The notes below the pieces were generated by a model. That model did no database searches. It worked only from the letters and a program-made list of their open reading frames with translations, and was not told the origin of the DNA. A stretch of 64,000 nucleotides of DNA. Origin: Nocardia sp. NBC_00565. Lineage in GTDB: Bacteria; Actinomycetota; Actinomycetes; Mycobacteriales; Mycobacteriaceae. The DNA lies in NCBI RefSeq assembly GCF_036345915.1, contig NZ_CP107785.1, positions 6,262,001-6,326,000 of the forward strand, written 5' to 3'. The first letter of the stretch is position 1, and each line of letters starts with the position of its first letter. The position numbers were made by a program, and so were the translations under genes. Below, piece after piece: positions 8,949 through 17,471 of the stretch.

Positions 8949-9757
8949 AGGGTGACCTCCGGCCGGATATTGTCGGAAACCTGATGATCCGAGACGTGAG
9001 TTGCGGTGGTGGGCTGCAGGTTTCCGTCGGTGGACTCGATCAGCCGGAGGAAGGCGCCCTCCAGGGACTCAGCTCCGGTTTGCCTCAGCAAGCCCGCGGG
9101 GTCGGAGTCGGCGAGCACGCTGCCCTCTCGCATGAGAAGGAGCCGATCACAGCGTTCGGCCTCGTCCATCACGTGACTGGACACCAACAACGTTGTGCCG
9201 CCATCGGCCAGATTGTGGAACGCGGCCCACAGGTCACGGCGCAGCACCGGGTCGAGGCCGACGGTGGGCTCGTCGAGCACCAACAACTTGGGTCGAGCGA
9301 TGAGCGCGCACGCCAGCGACACCCGCGCACGCTGCCCGCCGGAGAGCTTGGCGGCCAATGTGTCTCGGTAGGTGGGCAGCCCGACCTCTTCGATGGCCCG
9401 ATCCACGGACTCGGCCTTCGCCCCGTACATCACGCCGAAGTAGCGAACATTCTGTCGGACGGTCAGATCGTCGTAGATCGACGGCGACTGGGTCACGTAT
9501 CCGACGTCACGGCGCAGCCGCCGATGCCCCGCCGGGTGGCCGAGCACGGTGATCGTGCCCGACGAGAACCGCTGCACGCCGACAACAGTGCGCATCAGTG
9601 TTGTCTTGCCGCAGCCGCTCGGCCCGAGCAACCCCGTCACCGTGCCCCGGCCGACGGTGAACGAGATATCGTCGAGGATCGTTTTCCGCTTCCGCCGCAC
9701 GGTCACCGATTGAGCGTCGATGGCATACGACGACGAACTGGCATCCGGCGAATTCAT
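8945..9757 (-). CDS. ABC transporter ATP-binding protein
   Basis: 270 residues from the chosen ATG at 9757; the frame is open further upstream but would run into the DUF3237 gene, and GAGGTGAT lies just before 9757. Walker A GPSGCGKTT is at 45-53, the Q-loop at YVTQSPS, signature LSGGQ 138-142, Walker B LLVLDEPTVGLDP from 158, and the H-loop in VSSHVMDEAERC. The DrrA-like layout, with the partner permease directly downstream, indicates a two-gene exporter. Only one permease gene is present, so a homodimeric membrane part is expected. Confidence 0.92.
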   Translation of the reverse strand: MNSPDASSSSYAIDAQSVTVRRKRKTILDDISFTVGRGTVTGLLGPSGCGKTTLMRTVVGVQRFSSGTITVLGHPAGHRRLRRDVGYVTQSPSIYDDLTVRQNVRYFGVMYGAKAESVDRAIEEVGLPTYRDTLAAKLSGGQRARVSLACALIARPKLLVLDEPTVGLDPVLRRDLWAAFHNLADGGTTLLVSSHVMDEAERCDRLLLMREGSVLADSDPAGLLRQTGAESLEGAFLRLIESTDGNLQPTTATHVSDHQVSDNIRPEVTL

Positions 9758-9812
9758 CGGGCCGATCACCTCACTTTCGAACAGAGGAAGGACGTGGCAA
9801 CGAGCAGGGCGG

Positions 9813-10265
9813 TCAGGTGATCCGGTAGAAGCGGTACTGCAGACCGAAGCCTTCGGTAAATCGGCCCTCACCGACGAAAAGCGTCTGGTTGACCCATTCG
9901 TAGTCGGGATCACCGGTCTCCAGACGCGGCAGCACCCGGAAATACTGGTCCTCGAATGCGGTGGGCACCCCGTCCGCGAACGCTGTCTGCACGGCGTCGG
10001 TCATCTCGATCAGCCCATCGAATTGGGCGTAGATGATCGCACCGTCGTCGGTCTCGAATTGCACGCGCACATCGGCGCGCGCCCACTGGTCGGTGCCGAT
10101 CAGCACCCAGTCACCACCGCCGGGCAGCACTCGCCCGTTGATGCGCGCACCCTCCAGCTTTCCCTCACCGACTTCGATGAACATGCGAATTCCGTGCGGG
10201 GTATTGCCCACCATGCGAGGAGGATGCAATGACGCGGTGACTTCACCTTCGAACTTCAGTTCCAT
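9813..10265 (-). CDS. DUF3237 domain protein
   Basis: 150 residues forming a predicted all-beta barrel of the DUF3237 (UPF0311) type: LPGGGDWVLIGTDQWARADVRVQFETDDGAIIYAQFDGLIEM, then EDQYFRVLPRLETGDPDYEWVNQTLFVGEG. The strings GGDW, YFR, ETG and YEW-N are hallmarks of the family. Its function is not established; the barrel suggests small-molecule or acyl binding. The gene starts 3 bases after the FabF-like stop with GAGGAG before the ATG, so it belongs to the operon. A gap of 55 bases separates it from the ABC genes. Confidence 0.8.
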   Translation of the reverse strand: MELKFEGEVTASLHPPRMVGNTPHGIRMFIEVGEGKLEGARINGRVLPGGGDWVLIGTDQWARADVRVQFETDDGAIIYAQFDGLIEMTDAVQTAFADGVPTAFEDQYFRVLPRLETGDPDYEWVNQTLFVGEGRFTEGFGLQYRFYRIT

Positions 10266-10268
10266 GAG

Positions 10269-11546
10269 CTACTCCTCTGTGCGGTAAGGGTCGTTGCGAC
10301 GCAGCACCAATGACGAGTTGTGCCCGCCGAATGCAAAGGAATTCGTCAGCACGGCAGCGACATCGGCGTCGGTCGGCGCCGAGATGAACGACGCGCCCGC
10401 GCAGTCCTCGGCCACCTGGTCGAGATTGACCGACGGCGGGATCACCGATGTCTTGACGGCCAGCGCGGCAACGGCGGCCTCCAACGCGCCGCCCGCACCG
10501 AGCAGGTGACCGGTCATGGACTTGGTGGAACCCACCACGGTTTTCGCGAGATCGGCACCGAAAACAGCACGTAGCGCGGCCATTTCCGCGCGGTCGTTGA
10601 GGACTGTGCCGGTGCCGTGTGCGTTGATGTAGTCCACATCGGTTGTCGCGATGCCCGCATCGCGCAGCGCGGTGCGGATCGCCCGAGCGGCGCTGGAACC
10701 ATCGGCCCGCGGTGCGGTCAGATGGTGGCTGTCGTTCGTTTGACCGTAGCCTGCGATTTCGGCGTATACGGTCGCTCCCCGCGCGAGAGCGCGATCCATG
10801 TCCTCGAGAACCAGCACCGCCGCGCCTTCGCCCAACACGAAGCCGTCGCGGTCGGCGTCGAAGGGGCGCGCGGCCTGCCCTGGACTGTCGTTGCGCCGCG
10901 ACAGCGCCCGCATGCTGGCGAAGCCGGAAATGATAACGGGATTGACGCAGGCTTCGGATCCGCCGACGACGCACGCGTCGGCGTATCCGTCTCTGATCAT
11001 CCGCATGCCCTGGCCGACCGCGTCGGCCGAGGACGCGCACGCGCTGCTCGGCGAGTAGCTCGGCCCGCCGAAATCGTGGCGTTGGGCCACCACCGAGGCG
11101 GCGACATTGGACATTGATACGGGGATGAAGGTCGGTGGGATCCGGTCACCGTCCGGGTCGTTGCCGACTGTGCTGCGAATCGTGTCGGCCCCGCCGAGTG
11201 CGCTGGCGATGATCACCGCAACGTCCGACGGATCGGCACTGAGCTCACCAGCGTCTTTGAGTGCCAGGTCGGAGGCTGCCATCGCGAGCTGACAGAAACG
11301 ATCGAACCGTATGGCGTCCCTGCGCTCCATCCAGTCCGTCGCCGTGAAATCGTCGACCGTCGCGGCGATCCGAACCCGCTTGGTCGAGACGTCGAACGTG
11401 GTGATGGGCTTGACGCCCGAACGACTCGCGAGCAGGTTGTCCCACAGCACGCCGGGATAATTCCCCACTGGCGACACCACACCGATCCCGGTGATGGCGA
11501 CCCTGCGCCGCTCGGTCACCGCTTGCGGCCGGCTCGGCGCGCTCAT
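10269..11546 (-). CDS. FabF-type beta-ketoacyl-ACP synthase II
   Basis: 425 residues with the full Cys-His-His triad: Cys170 in SPSSACASS, His310 in NAHGTGT, His347 in STKSMTGHLLGAGG. The N-terminus VAITGIGVVSPVGN and the loop GEGAAVLVLEDMDRA are standard. It performs decarboxylative Claisen condensation on carrier-bound chains. Usual FabF reads NAHGTSTPAGD, whereas here it is NAHGTGTVLND, a variant seen in secondary-metabolite synthases. It is likely to elongate or modify the acyl chains used by the DarB-like enzyme (inference). The start overlaps the stop of the SCP2-like gene by 4 bases. Confidence 0.9.
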   Translation of the reverse strand: MSAPSRPQAVTERRRVAITGIGVVSPVGNYPGVLWDNLLASRSGVKPITTFDVSTKRVRIAATVDDFTATDWMERRDAIRFDRFCQLAMAASDLALKDAGELSADPSDVAVIIASALGGADTIRSTVGNDPDGDRIPPTFIPVSMSNVAASVVAQRHDFGGPSYSPSSACASSADAVGQGMRMIRDGYADACVVGGSEACVNPVIISGFASMRALSRRNDSPGQAARPFDADRDGFVLGEGAAVLVLEDMDRALARGATVYAEIAGYGQTNDSHHLTAPRADGSSAARAIRTALRDAGIATTDVDYINAHGTGTVLNDRAEMAALRAVFGADLAKTVVGSTKSMTGHLLGAGGALEAAVAALAVKTSVIPPSVNLDQVAEDCAGASFISAPTDADVAAVLTNSFAFGGHNSSLVLRRNDPYRTEE

Positions 11547-12037
11547 GACGACGTGGCATTCGGTTCGAGATCGAATAGGCGCTCCATCTTCATCGCGAGC
11601 TGCACATTGCCCGCCACCCGAAGATCACCGCGCGACATCAATTCGACACCACGCGTCGCGCCGCAGGCCAGCGCGACGAACGCCGCCGCGGGCGCGGTGA
11701 GGGTCGCTGCCGGTTCCGATGAGAAGGCGCCCTTTTCACCGACCGTGCAGCTGTCGGGGGTCAACTCGACGTCGCGTTCGAGTTTGCCGTGGGAGGGCCG
11801 GGTCACGGCCCAGCGGACCACCGCGAGCTCTGGCAGCCCGCCGCGATAGAACGTCGGCATCAAATCGAATGCCGCGACCAAACCCTCGGTGCCGGTGTCG
11901 GTATCGAGATGGTCCGCGAGCCGCTGCGCGGAGATGCTCTCGATCGCGCGCTTGACCCGGCCCCGGTCATTGCTGAGCAGATCCGCCGCGAGCTGCGTAT
12001 CGACTCCGGAGGTGTCGTCCGCGGAAATGTCGGTCAT
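11543..12037 (-). CDS. SCP2-like lipid-binding protein (second copy)
   Basis: 164 residues from the ATG at 12037, which overlaps the monooxygenase stop by 4 bases. A much longer open frame runs upstream but is antisense-type noise inside the monooxygenase. The C-terminal half, from VGEKGAFSSEPAATLTAPA through GVELMSRGDLRVAGNVQLAMKMERLF, mirrors the SCP2 C-terminus of the gene at 4.3 kb (GKLRVKGDVLFARRVEKLF). The N-terminal half is less typical. A carrier for acyl chains or for the finished product is inferred. Two SCP2-like proteins in one operon suggests different ligands or a heterodimer. Confidence 0.65.
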   Translation of the reverse strand: MTDISADDTSGVDTQLAADLLSNDRGRVKRAIESISAQRLADHLDTDTGTEGLVAAFDLMPTFYRGGLPELAVVRWAVTRPSHGKLERDVELTPDSCTVGEKGAFSSEPAATLTAPAAAFVALACGATRGVELMSRGDLRVAGNVQLAMKMERLFDLEPNATSS

Positions 12038-13710
12038 GAGGTCACCGCTTTCTCGCCCAGTATCGAGTTGAGGTATCGAGCCAGTTCGCCGTGCGGATCC
12101 GCGCCGGGCAAGATCGCGCCGATGTGGCCGTCGGGACGCACAACGATCGCCGCTCCCCCGGACAAACCGAAGACCCCGAGGGCGTCGTCGCGGAAATCGT
12201 GCAAGGCGTCCGGACGCGGTACCGGGGAAACCGGCCACACTCGCAGCGGTATGTCGCCGAGCACCGACGCCCACGCGCCGAACGAGTCCTGCCATTCGGC
12301 CGCGCCTTCGACGGAAGTCAGCAACGCAAAGGTCCCGTTGGTCAGATCGCTGACGGCCGTGCGCCGCCCATCCGCTTCCAGCCACACATGGGGCGCGACG
12401 GCACCGACGGTCACCCTGGGGTGGTAGTCGACCACGTCGGCGACGACCGGAGCCGGGTGGTTTCCGTCCGAGGAATAGACGAATCCCCTTGCCTGACCGT
12501 AGAAATCGAAATGCGGCCGCTGTCGTTCGATGCCGTCCGCCAGTGCGGCGGCAGCACCGATCTCGTGCCCGGATCCGATCAGCGATCGTGCCTGTGTGAA
12601 GAACTCGTCCATGGCAACGGCGTTGTGCACGCTGCGCCCGGCGTTGAAGTCCGCGACGGGACGGCGCTCCGACTCGTAGGTGCTCAGCAGACGCGGACTC
12701 GACCAGCCGCGCAGCACACCGTGCAGCTTCCAGGCGAGGTTGTGAGCGTCCTGGATGCCGGTATTCATGCCGAAGCCACCGGTCGGCGGGAAGCTGTGCG
12801 CCGCATCGCCGGCCACGAATACCCGCTGGTGGACGTCGCTCCACCGGTCGACGGCCGTCGTACCCATCGCCCACGTCCGGACCGACTCGATCGTGATGTC
12901 GATGTCGGCAGCACCAATGGCCGATCGGACCAGGCGCTCACATTCGTTCTGGTCGGGCATCGCCGACGGGTTGATATCCATGCCGGTCAGCTCGAGTAGC
13001 CAAGTACCGCGTTGCGGCGAGACGGTGATGAGCACCCCGTGTACGTCATCGTTGACAACCCAGTACAGGGCGCTCTCATTACCTCCGACTACAGCGCCGA
13101 GATCGGCGGTGAAATGGATGTCCAACATCGTTCCGAGTGGTGCGGACGCCTCGACCGTGATGCCGACGCGCTGGCGCAACCGACCGTGAATTCCCTCGGC
13201 GAGAATCACATACGAAGCGCGGAGAGCGGAACCGTCCGCTCGTACCGCGCCGATCCCCTCGGAATCGGCGAGCAGATCGGCGATCTCCACACCCGACTCG
13301 ACGCTGACCGAGGGGTAGTTGTGCAACTCACGCAGCGCGAGTGTCTGCAGCTCGTTCTGCGGACAGATCAGTGGCAGCACCGGACTCGCCGATACCGTCC
13401 GCATCAGCTTCTCGGCGTCCCCCACCATGTCTATCTCGCCGAGTTCGGCACCGACCAGGGTGGTGTGGAAACTGACCCGACTCAACGCCTCCAGGCTGGT
13501 GCCGACGTCCTGCGCCGGCCCGAGAAGATCGAGGTCTCGGAGTATTTCCGCGGTACGAACATTGACCATCGTGGCCCGCGGATGTATGGACGCACTCGAC
13601 CGGCTCTCCACCAGATGGGTGCGAATCCCCTGGCGGCCCAACAGATGTGCGGCGATCAGGCCGGTCGGACCACCACCGACAATCAAGACCTCGCAGTCCT
13701 CGACACTCAT
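12034..13710 (-). CDS. FAD-dependent aromatic monooxygenase
   Basis: 558 residues of the PHBH-like group A flavin hydroxylases. FAD-binding GGGPTG is at 12-17, the central DG-type region includes VILAEGIHGRLRQRVG, and the second FAD motif reads VFVAGDAAHSFPPTGGFGMNTG near 295. A C-terminal thioredoxin-like domain, as in phenol hydroxylase and MhpA types, occupies the last 150 residues. It hydroxylates aromatic or quinoid rings with NAD(P)H and O2. In this operon the likely substrate is the resorcinol or cyclohexanedione ring made by the DarA/DarB-like pair (inference). The start overlaps the DarA-like stop by 4 bases. Confidence 0.88.
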   Translation of the reverse strand: MSVEDCEVLIVGGGPTGLIAAHLLGRQGIRTHLVESRSSASIHPRATMVNVRTAEILRDLDLLGPAQDVGTSLEALSRVSFHTTLVGAELGEIDMVGDAEKLMRTVSASPVLPLICPQNELQTLALRELHNYPSVSVESGVEIADLLADSEGIGAVRADGSALRASYVILAEGIHGRLRQRVGITVEASAPLGTMLDIHFTADLGAVVGGNESALYWVVNDDVHGVLITVSPQRGTWLLELTGMDINPSAMPDQNECERLVRSAIGAADIDITIESVRTWAMGTTAVDRWSDVHQRVFVAGDAAHSFPPTGGFGMNTGIQDAHNLAWKLHGVLRGWSSPRLLSTYESERRPVADFNAGRSVHNAVAMDEFFTQARSLIGSGHEIGAAAALADGIERQRPHFDFYGQARGFVYSSDGNHPAPVVADVVDYHPRVTVGAVAPHVWLEADGRRTAVSDLTNGTFALLTSVEGAAEWQDSFGAWASVLGDIPLRVWPVSPVPRPDALHDFRDDALGVFGLSGGAAIVVRPDGHIGAILPGADPHGELARYLNSILGEKAVTS

Positions 13711-14720
13711 AGTGGCACCTCGTGTCGAGGCCGCACGGGCACACCGTCGGCGGCGACCACGTACAGCGTGCGGTCGAGATAGTTCGTGATGGCGGCGTCC
13801 ACTCGATGACGAAAAGCGATGCGCGCCACCGTGGCTATCGGCAGGCCGATGGCGATCGCCGAACCCAGCGCGCTGACGAAAACAGCCAGTGCTGCTTTCT
13901 CACCGACCCCACCGGGTCTGGTGTAGCGGCGGATCCGTCCTGCCGCGAATCGAAATGCCGCGCCGGCCAGCAGGTCCGGACCGATCACCGCGGCATTTTC
14001 GCGTGCCGATTCGGCCCGCACCAACACCTCGGGCAGCACAGCGGTGATCCGCTCGCCGCTGGCGGCGCCTGTCTCGACCAGTTGCCGACCGAGCAGGCGC
14101 AGCCGTTGATGCTCGGCATCGGGCACACCGGCGGCACGCAGACCGAACGACGCCTCCCGCCGTCCCAACAACAACCACCGCAGGGTGGTGAACAGTGACA
14201 CAAGTTGATTGGCGGTATCCGTCACCGCGATCACACCGAGGTGGCGAGCACCGGCGGCGGTGAGCATGCCGCGCATACTCACCGCCGCGGACGCCCACAT
14301 ATTGCGGCATGCGATGAACTGCACGACCGGCAGATCGGCCACCAGATCGGGGTAGCGCCGCACCACCGTTCGCATCGGAATCGACGGGTTGAGATACCAC
14401 ACCTGGTGCGCGAGGAGCACGAGATCTACATCATCGCTTGCTGGTCGACCGCCGTCCTCGATGGAGATGTCCACGGTCGCCTCGGTGTCGGCGGCCGCCG
14501 GAAATACACCGAAGAAACGACCGAGTGACCATGGAAACGGAAAGTCACCGGAGGTGGTGACTTCGATCCACCGGACGTCGCAACCGGCTTCTACCAGTGG
14601 CTCGAGAAAATGTTCGAGGCACTCACGCAGTTGTCCGGTCTGCGAAAACCAATACACCGCGATCACAGCGGGTTCGGCGCCGACATCCCGCACGGGCAGA
14701 TCCCGAGGTACGGCGCTCAT
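13707..14720 (-). CDS. DarA-like dialkylresorcinol enzyme (flavodoxin fold)
   Basis: 337 residues from the ATG at 14720, which overlaps the ketosynthase stop by 4 bases. The N-terminus AVYWFSQTGQLRECLEHFL is a flavodoxin-type FMN loop, followed by FPFPWSLGRFFGVFPAAAD. Both match what I recall of the proteins annotated as dialkylresorcinol condensing enzyme, whose DarA member oxidises the cyclohexanedione intermediate to the aromatic resorcinol. The segment VQFIACRNMWASAAVSMRGML is a conserved middle motif. A weak hydrophobic stretch near residue 280 may touch the membrane. Direct pairing with the DarB-like gene supports the call strongly. Confidence 0.75.
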   Translation of the reverse strand: MSAVPRDLPVRDVGAEPAVIAVYWFSQTGQLRECLEHFLEPLVEAGCDVRWIEVTTSGDFPFPWSLGRFFGVFPAAADTEATVDISIEDGGRPASDDVDLVLLAHQVWYLNPSIPMRTVVRRYPDLVADLPVVQFIACRNMWASAAVSMRGMLTAAGARHLGVIAVTDTANQLVSLFTTLRWLLLGRREASFGLRAAGVPDAEHQRLRLLGRQLVETGAASGERITAVLPEVLVRAESARENAAVIGPDLLAGAAFRFAAGRIRRYTRPGGVGEKAALAVFVSALGSAIAIGLPIATVARIAFRHRVDAAITNYLDRTLYVVAADGVPVRPRHEVPL

Positions 14721-15883
14721 GAGTCTGTGCCGCCGACTGCCGTGAGGTGCATGTACGAAATCGCGAAACGCCCCGATTCCGGGACCATGCACAGCAGCGT
14801 GTCGCCCGGCGTGATGAGCTCGTCGCGCAGCATCTCGTCGAGAATCACGAAAATACTTGCGCTGCCGATATTCCCGACCCGGGTGAGATTGCTGTACCAT
14901 ACCTCGGGTCCCGGCCGTGGAACATCGCGCCGCGACAATTCGCCGAGCACCATCGACTTCATCCGCTCGCTCGAATAGTGCGCCGGAATCCATTTCAAGG
15001 TGGTCGGGTCGAATTTCCCGTCGTTCAGCAAACGCTCATACTCGTCGATACCGACCTTGACCAGATGCGGTAGCAGCGAGAGTCGCTGTCTTGCGACCAG
15101 AGCGCCGGCCTCAGCGGCCTCCGTCGCGTTCGGATAATCCATCCAGGTCTTCTCGGCATCGTTGGACTCGCTGCCGAAATACATGCACGCCTGCTCGGTA
15201 TTGGCGTACGAGGTCAGCGAAATCCAGTCGATGCGCAGGCTCACCCCGTTCGACCTCGGCTTGTCCTGGACGACCGCCGCTCCCGCGCCGTCGGAGAGCA
15301 TATACCGCAGAAACGCAGTCTCCATGGGCAGCGAACCTTCCTCGGTCCGGCTCTCCAGCGACTTGTATCGACTGCTCTTGAATCCACGAGAAGCGAACTC
15401 GCTGGCGACCGCGACGGCGGCTGTCTTCTCGCCGATCGCCACCTGCAAGTAGGCGTTCTTCAGCGCCATCATTCCCGAGCTACAGATGCCGTGCGCAGTG
15501 ACGATCTCGCAGGGCGGATATGCGAGGCGGCCGTGGACCATACTCGCGTGACCCGGTCCCATCAGGTCCGGTAGCGTCGTGGCGGCGGCAAGTAACTGTA
15601 AATCTTCCGCATCGATCTCCGATCGCTCAACGGCATCCTCCACCGCCCGAGCGGCCAACTCCGTATTCGAGAACACAGTTCGCTGTTCCCGATCCAGGGC
15701 GTAATAGCGAGTTTTGATACCACTATTGGCGAGAATCGTGTCCCGAAGATCGGAACTCGCGTTCCCCGCTTTGCCAATAAAGTCTTCGATTTCGTCGTTT
15801 GTTACCGGCTCGCCCGGAAGAAAGCGACCAGTACTGGTGATATATGCGGTCACCGGAATCTCCAATGCTGTCGAATGTGACAC
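14717..15883 (-). CDS. DarB-like ketosynthase III
   Basis: 388 residues of the KAS III/FabH fold with catalytic Cys134 (HGICSSGMMAL), His302 (IPAHYSSERM) and Asn338 (RVGNIGSAS). The opening ITSTGRFLPGEPVTNDEIEDFIG and the length match DarB of flexirubin/dialkylresorcinol pathways rather than housekeeping FabH, which is about 320 residues. DarB joins a beta-ketoacyl and an acyl thioester and closes a 1,3-cyclohexanedione ring. The acyl donor here may be loaded on the neighbouring carrier protein by the acyl-AMP ligase. It starts 8 bases after the ACP stop. Confidence 0.82.
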   Translation of the reverse strand: MSHSTALEIPVTAYITSTGRFLPGEPVTNDEIEDFIGKAGNASSDLRDTILANSGIKTRYYALDREQRTVFSNTELAARAVEDAVERSEIDAEDLQLLAAATTLPDLMGPGHASMVHGRLAYPPCEIVTAHGICSSGMMALKNAYLQVAIGEKTAAVAVASEFASRGFKSSRYKSLESRTEEGSLPMETAFLRYMLSDGAGAAVVQDKPRSNGVSLRIDWISLTSYANTEQACMYFGSESNDAEKTWMDYPNATEAAEAGALVARQRLSLLPHLVKVGIDEYERLLNDGKFDPTTLKWIPAHYSSERMKSMVLGELSRRDVPRPGPEVWYSNLTRVGNIGSASIFVILDEMLRDELITPGDTLLCMVPESGRFAISYMHLTAVGGTDS

Positions 15884-15891
15884 TTGGTCCG

Positions 15892-16155
15892 TTATGCAGA
15901 CTTCGTGCTGGATTCCTCCGAGCGTGACCGCACGGTATCGACGAGTTCGCCGAAAGTCTTGATACTGGCGATACGCTCGTCATTCAGCGAAATCGTGTAC
16001 TTTCGTTCCAATATGTCCGCAATACCAAGCAGGCCGAGCGAATCCAGACCCAGTTCCTCGAATGTCGCGGAGGGGTCCACCTTGTCGATCTCGATGCTGT
16101 AGTGATTTTCTAGATAGTCGGCAATGTCGCCGTACACGTCCGTTTCGAGGCTCAT
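15892..16155 (-). CDS. Acyl carrier protein
   Basis: 87 residues, four-helix ACP layout, with the phosphopantetheine site Ser39 in LGLDSLGLLGI. It is acidic overall. First gene of the minus-strand operon, with GGAGAT before the ATG. It probably carries the fatty acyl chain activated by the acyl-AMP ligase for use by the two ketosynthases. The serine-rich C-terminal tail is unremarkable. Confidence 0.9.
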   Translation of the reverse strand: MSLETDVYGDIADYLENHYSIEIDKVDPSATFEELGLDSLGLLGIADILERKYTISLNDERIASIKTFGELVDTVRSRSEESSTKSA

Positions 16156-16173
16156 CAGGATCTCCGATTCACT

Positions 16174-16182
16174 GTGCAGAAC
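16174..16182 (-). promoter_or_regulatory. GTTCTGCAC motif in ACP leader
   Basis: Read on the minus strand this is GTTCTGCAC, just upstream of the ACP ribosome-binding site. The same 9-mer occurs twice on the plus strand at 16537 and 16558 in the same intergenic region, suggesting a shared regulatory word. Confidence 0.3.
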
Positions 16183-16536
16183 GGCTCTCGCGGGCCAATT
16201 ATTTGCAATGAACGTAGCGACAGCGTTGTCGAACGCGGCGACGGCAATGTCGCGTTCAAGTCGGCTTTCTTCCAGGCGCGGCGCTTCTTACCGCATAGTC
16301 ACCGCATGCACCACATAACAAGTGCTTCGAGGATCTCCCCTATCCGGCCCCGCCCGGCATCGCGCAAGTCGACTTGCGTATGACCATAATCGGGTCGGCC
16401 CGGCTGCGCAACACAAGTTGCTGTGACTCAACTCATCCATAGTCAGATGAAGTAGGGGGTTGCGGTTGGGGGTCGAAACCTGTTGGCGGCGAAGCAGATC
16501 CACCTAGGAGGGGCGTAAAGCCTCGCGCATCCTCGC

Positions 16537-16575
16537 GTTCTGCACGCGATCCTCGAGGTTCTGCACGCGCAGAAC
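16537..16575. promoter_or_regulatory. Repeated GTTCTGCACGCG with inverted repeat, candidate operator
   Basis: GTTCTGCACGCG occurs at 16537-16548 and 16558-16569. The second copy is the left part of a perfect inverted repeat GTTCTGC-ACGC-GCAGAAC (16558-16575). It sits in the 710-base divergent region between the ACP operon and the TetR gene, where an operator is expected. Otherwise this intergenic region holds only a short direct repeat, GAGTGCCATCCGG at 16621 and 16638, and no convincing gene. Confidence 0.4.
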
Positions 16576-16853
16576 GGGCACCGCGACGACCTGCCGACAG
16601 CGATACGGTCATCGTCTGCCGAGTGCCATCCGGTGCTGAGTGCCATCCGGCCGAACCCTGGCGCAGAGCATCGGATGCGCCGCGACAGGGTCGGCGACCG
16701 CGCCCTCCAATCGGTCCGGATCTACTTGCCCACAATCGAATTCGAGATCCAGATTTCTTCCGAACCGTCCGGCTCGACGCGCCGTTCAGCTCCGGTCCCA
16801 TTCGGTAAAATCTCAATCAAATCCCACTGCCGGGCAATGCGCTGTAGCGTCGT

Positions 16854-16859
16854 TATACT
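16854..16859 (+). promoter_or_regulatory. -10 box giving a probable leaderless TetR transcript
   Basis: TATACT lies 6 bases before the ATG at 16866. Transcription from it would start at or next to the A of the ATG, and no Shine-Dalgarno sequence is present. Leaderless mRNAs are common in actinobacteria. Confidence 0.5.
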
Positions 16860-16865
16860 GCGCAA

Positions 16866-17459
16866 ATGCCTGAAGAGTTGAGCGTGTCATCCCAGGTCAA
16901 CAGCACGACAGACATCGTTACTTCCGTTCGTGACGCGGTGCTGTCGGAAATCATGAATGGCACCCCGGTACACGCTGTGTCTGTCGCGGCGGTCGCTCGG
17001 CTCGCCGGCGTACACGAGACATCGGTCTATCGACGCTGGAAGACCCGCGAACGCATGATCCTCGACGCGCTGACGGCGCGAAGCGAGGCGTCGCTGGTCG
17101 TACCCGACCACGGCTCGCTCCGCGAAGATCTGACGGATCTCATGAAACAGGCGTGTGATTATCTCGGCAGTCCGATCGGGCGATCTCTTTTGCAAATGAG
17201 CGTTGTCCCGACGGACAACCCTGCCGTTGGCGAGGCACGGCGACTGTATTTCGACACGCGGCTTCGGGCGATGGCGCCTGTCGTCGAGCGCGCGATCACC
17301 CGCGGTGAGGTCCAGCCCGGAATCGCCGCCATTGATGTACTCGAGCCATTATTCGCCTCGATCCAGTTGCGTGTGATCTTGACGGGCATGCCGATAACTC
17401 CGGACCTTCCCGAAAGGTTGGTCCGCGTCGTGGTCGACGGAGTCCTGTCCGGACGTTAG
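16866..17459 (+). CDS. TetR/AcrR family regulator
   Basis: 197 residues. The helix-turn-helix spans about 38-66 (VSVAAVARLAGVHETSVYRRW), the standard TetR DNA-recognition segment. The C-terminal ligand domain resembles the TetR_C group with LRVILTGMPITPDLPERLVRVVVDGVL at the end. Divergently oriented to the 13-gene operon across 710 bases that contain a candidate operator. It is the natural candidate for its repressor, with a lipid or pathway intermediate as ligand (inference). Confidence 0.88.
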   Translation: MPEELSVSSQVNSTTDIVTSVRDAVLSEIMNGTPVHAVSVAAVARLAGVHETSVYRRWKTRERMILDALTARSEASLVVPDHGSLREDLTDLMKQACDYLGSPIGRSLLQMSVVPTDNPAVGEARRLYFDTRLRAMAPVVERAITRGEVQPGIAAIDVLEPLFASIQLRVILTGMPITPDLPERLVRVVVDGVLSGR

Positions 17460-17471
17460 ATCCACGCCACC

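Noticed and set aside
11543..12874. 443-codon form of the second SCP2-like gene
   Set aside because: The first 279 codons lie antiparallel in frame-shifted overlap with the monooxygenase gene on the same strand. The ATG at 12037 gives the coupled 4-base overlap typical of this operon.
16433..16816. 127-codon minus ORF in the TetR-ACP intergenic region
   Set aside because: Arg/Gly/Ser-rich composition, no ribosome-binding site, and it covers the repeated motifs of a regulatory region.
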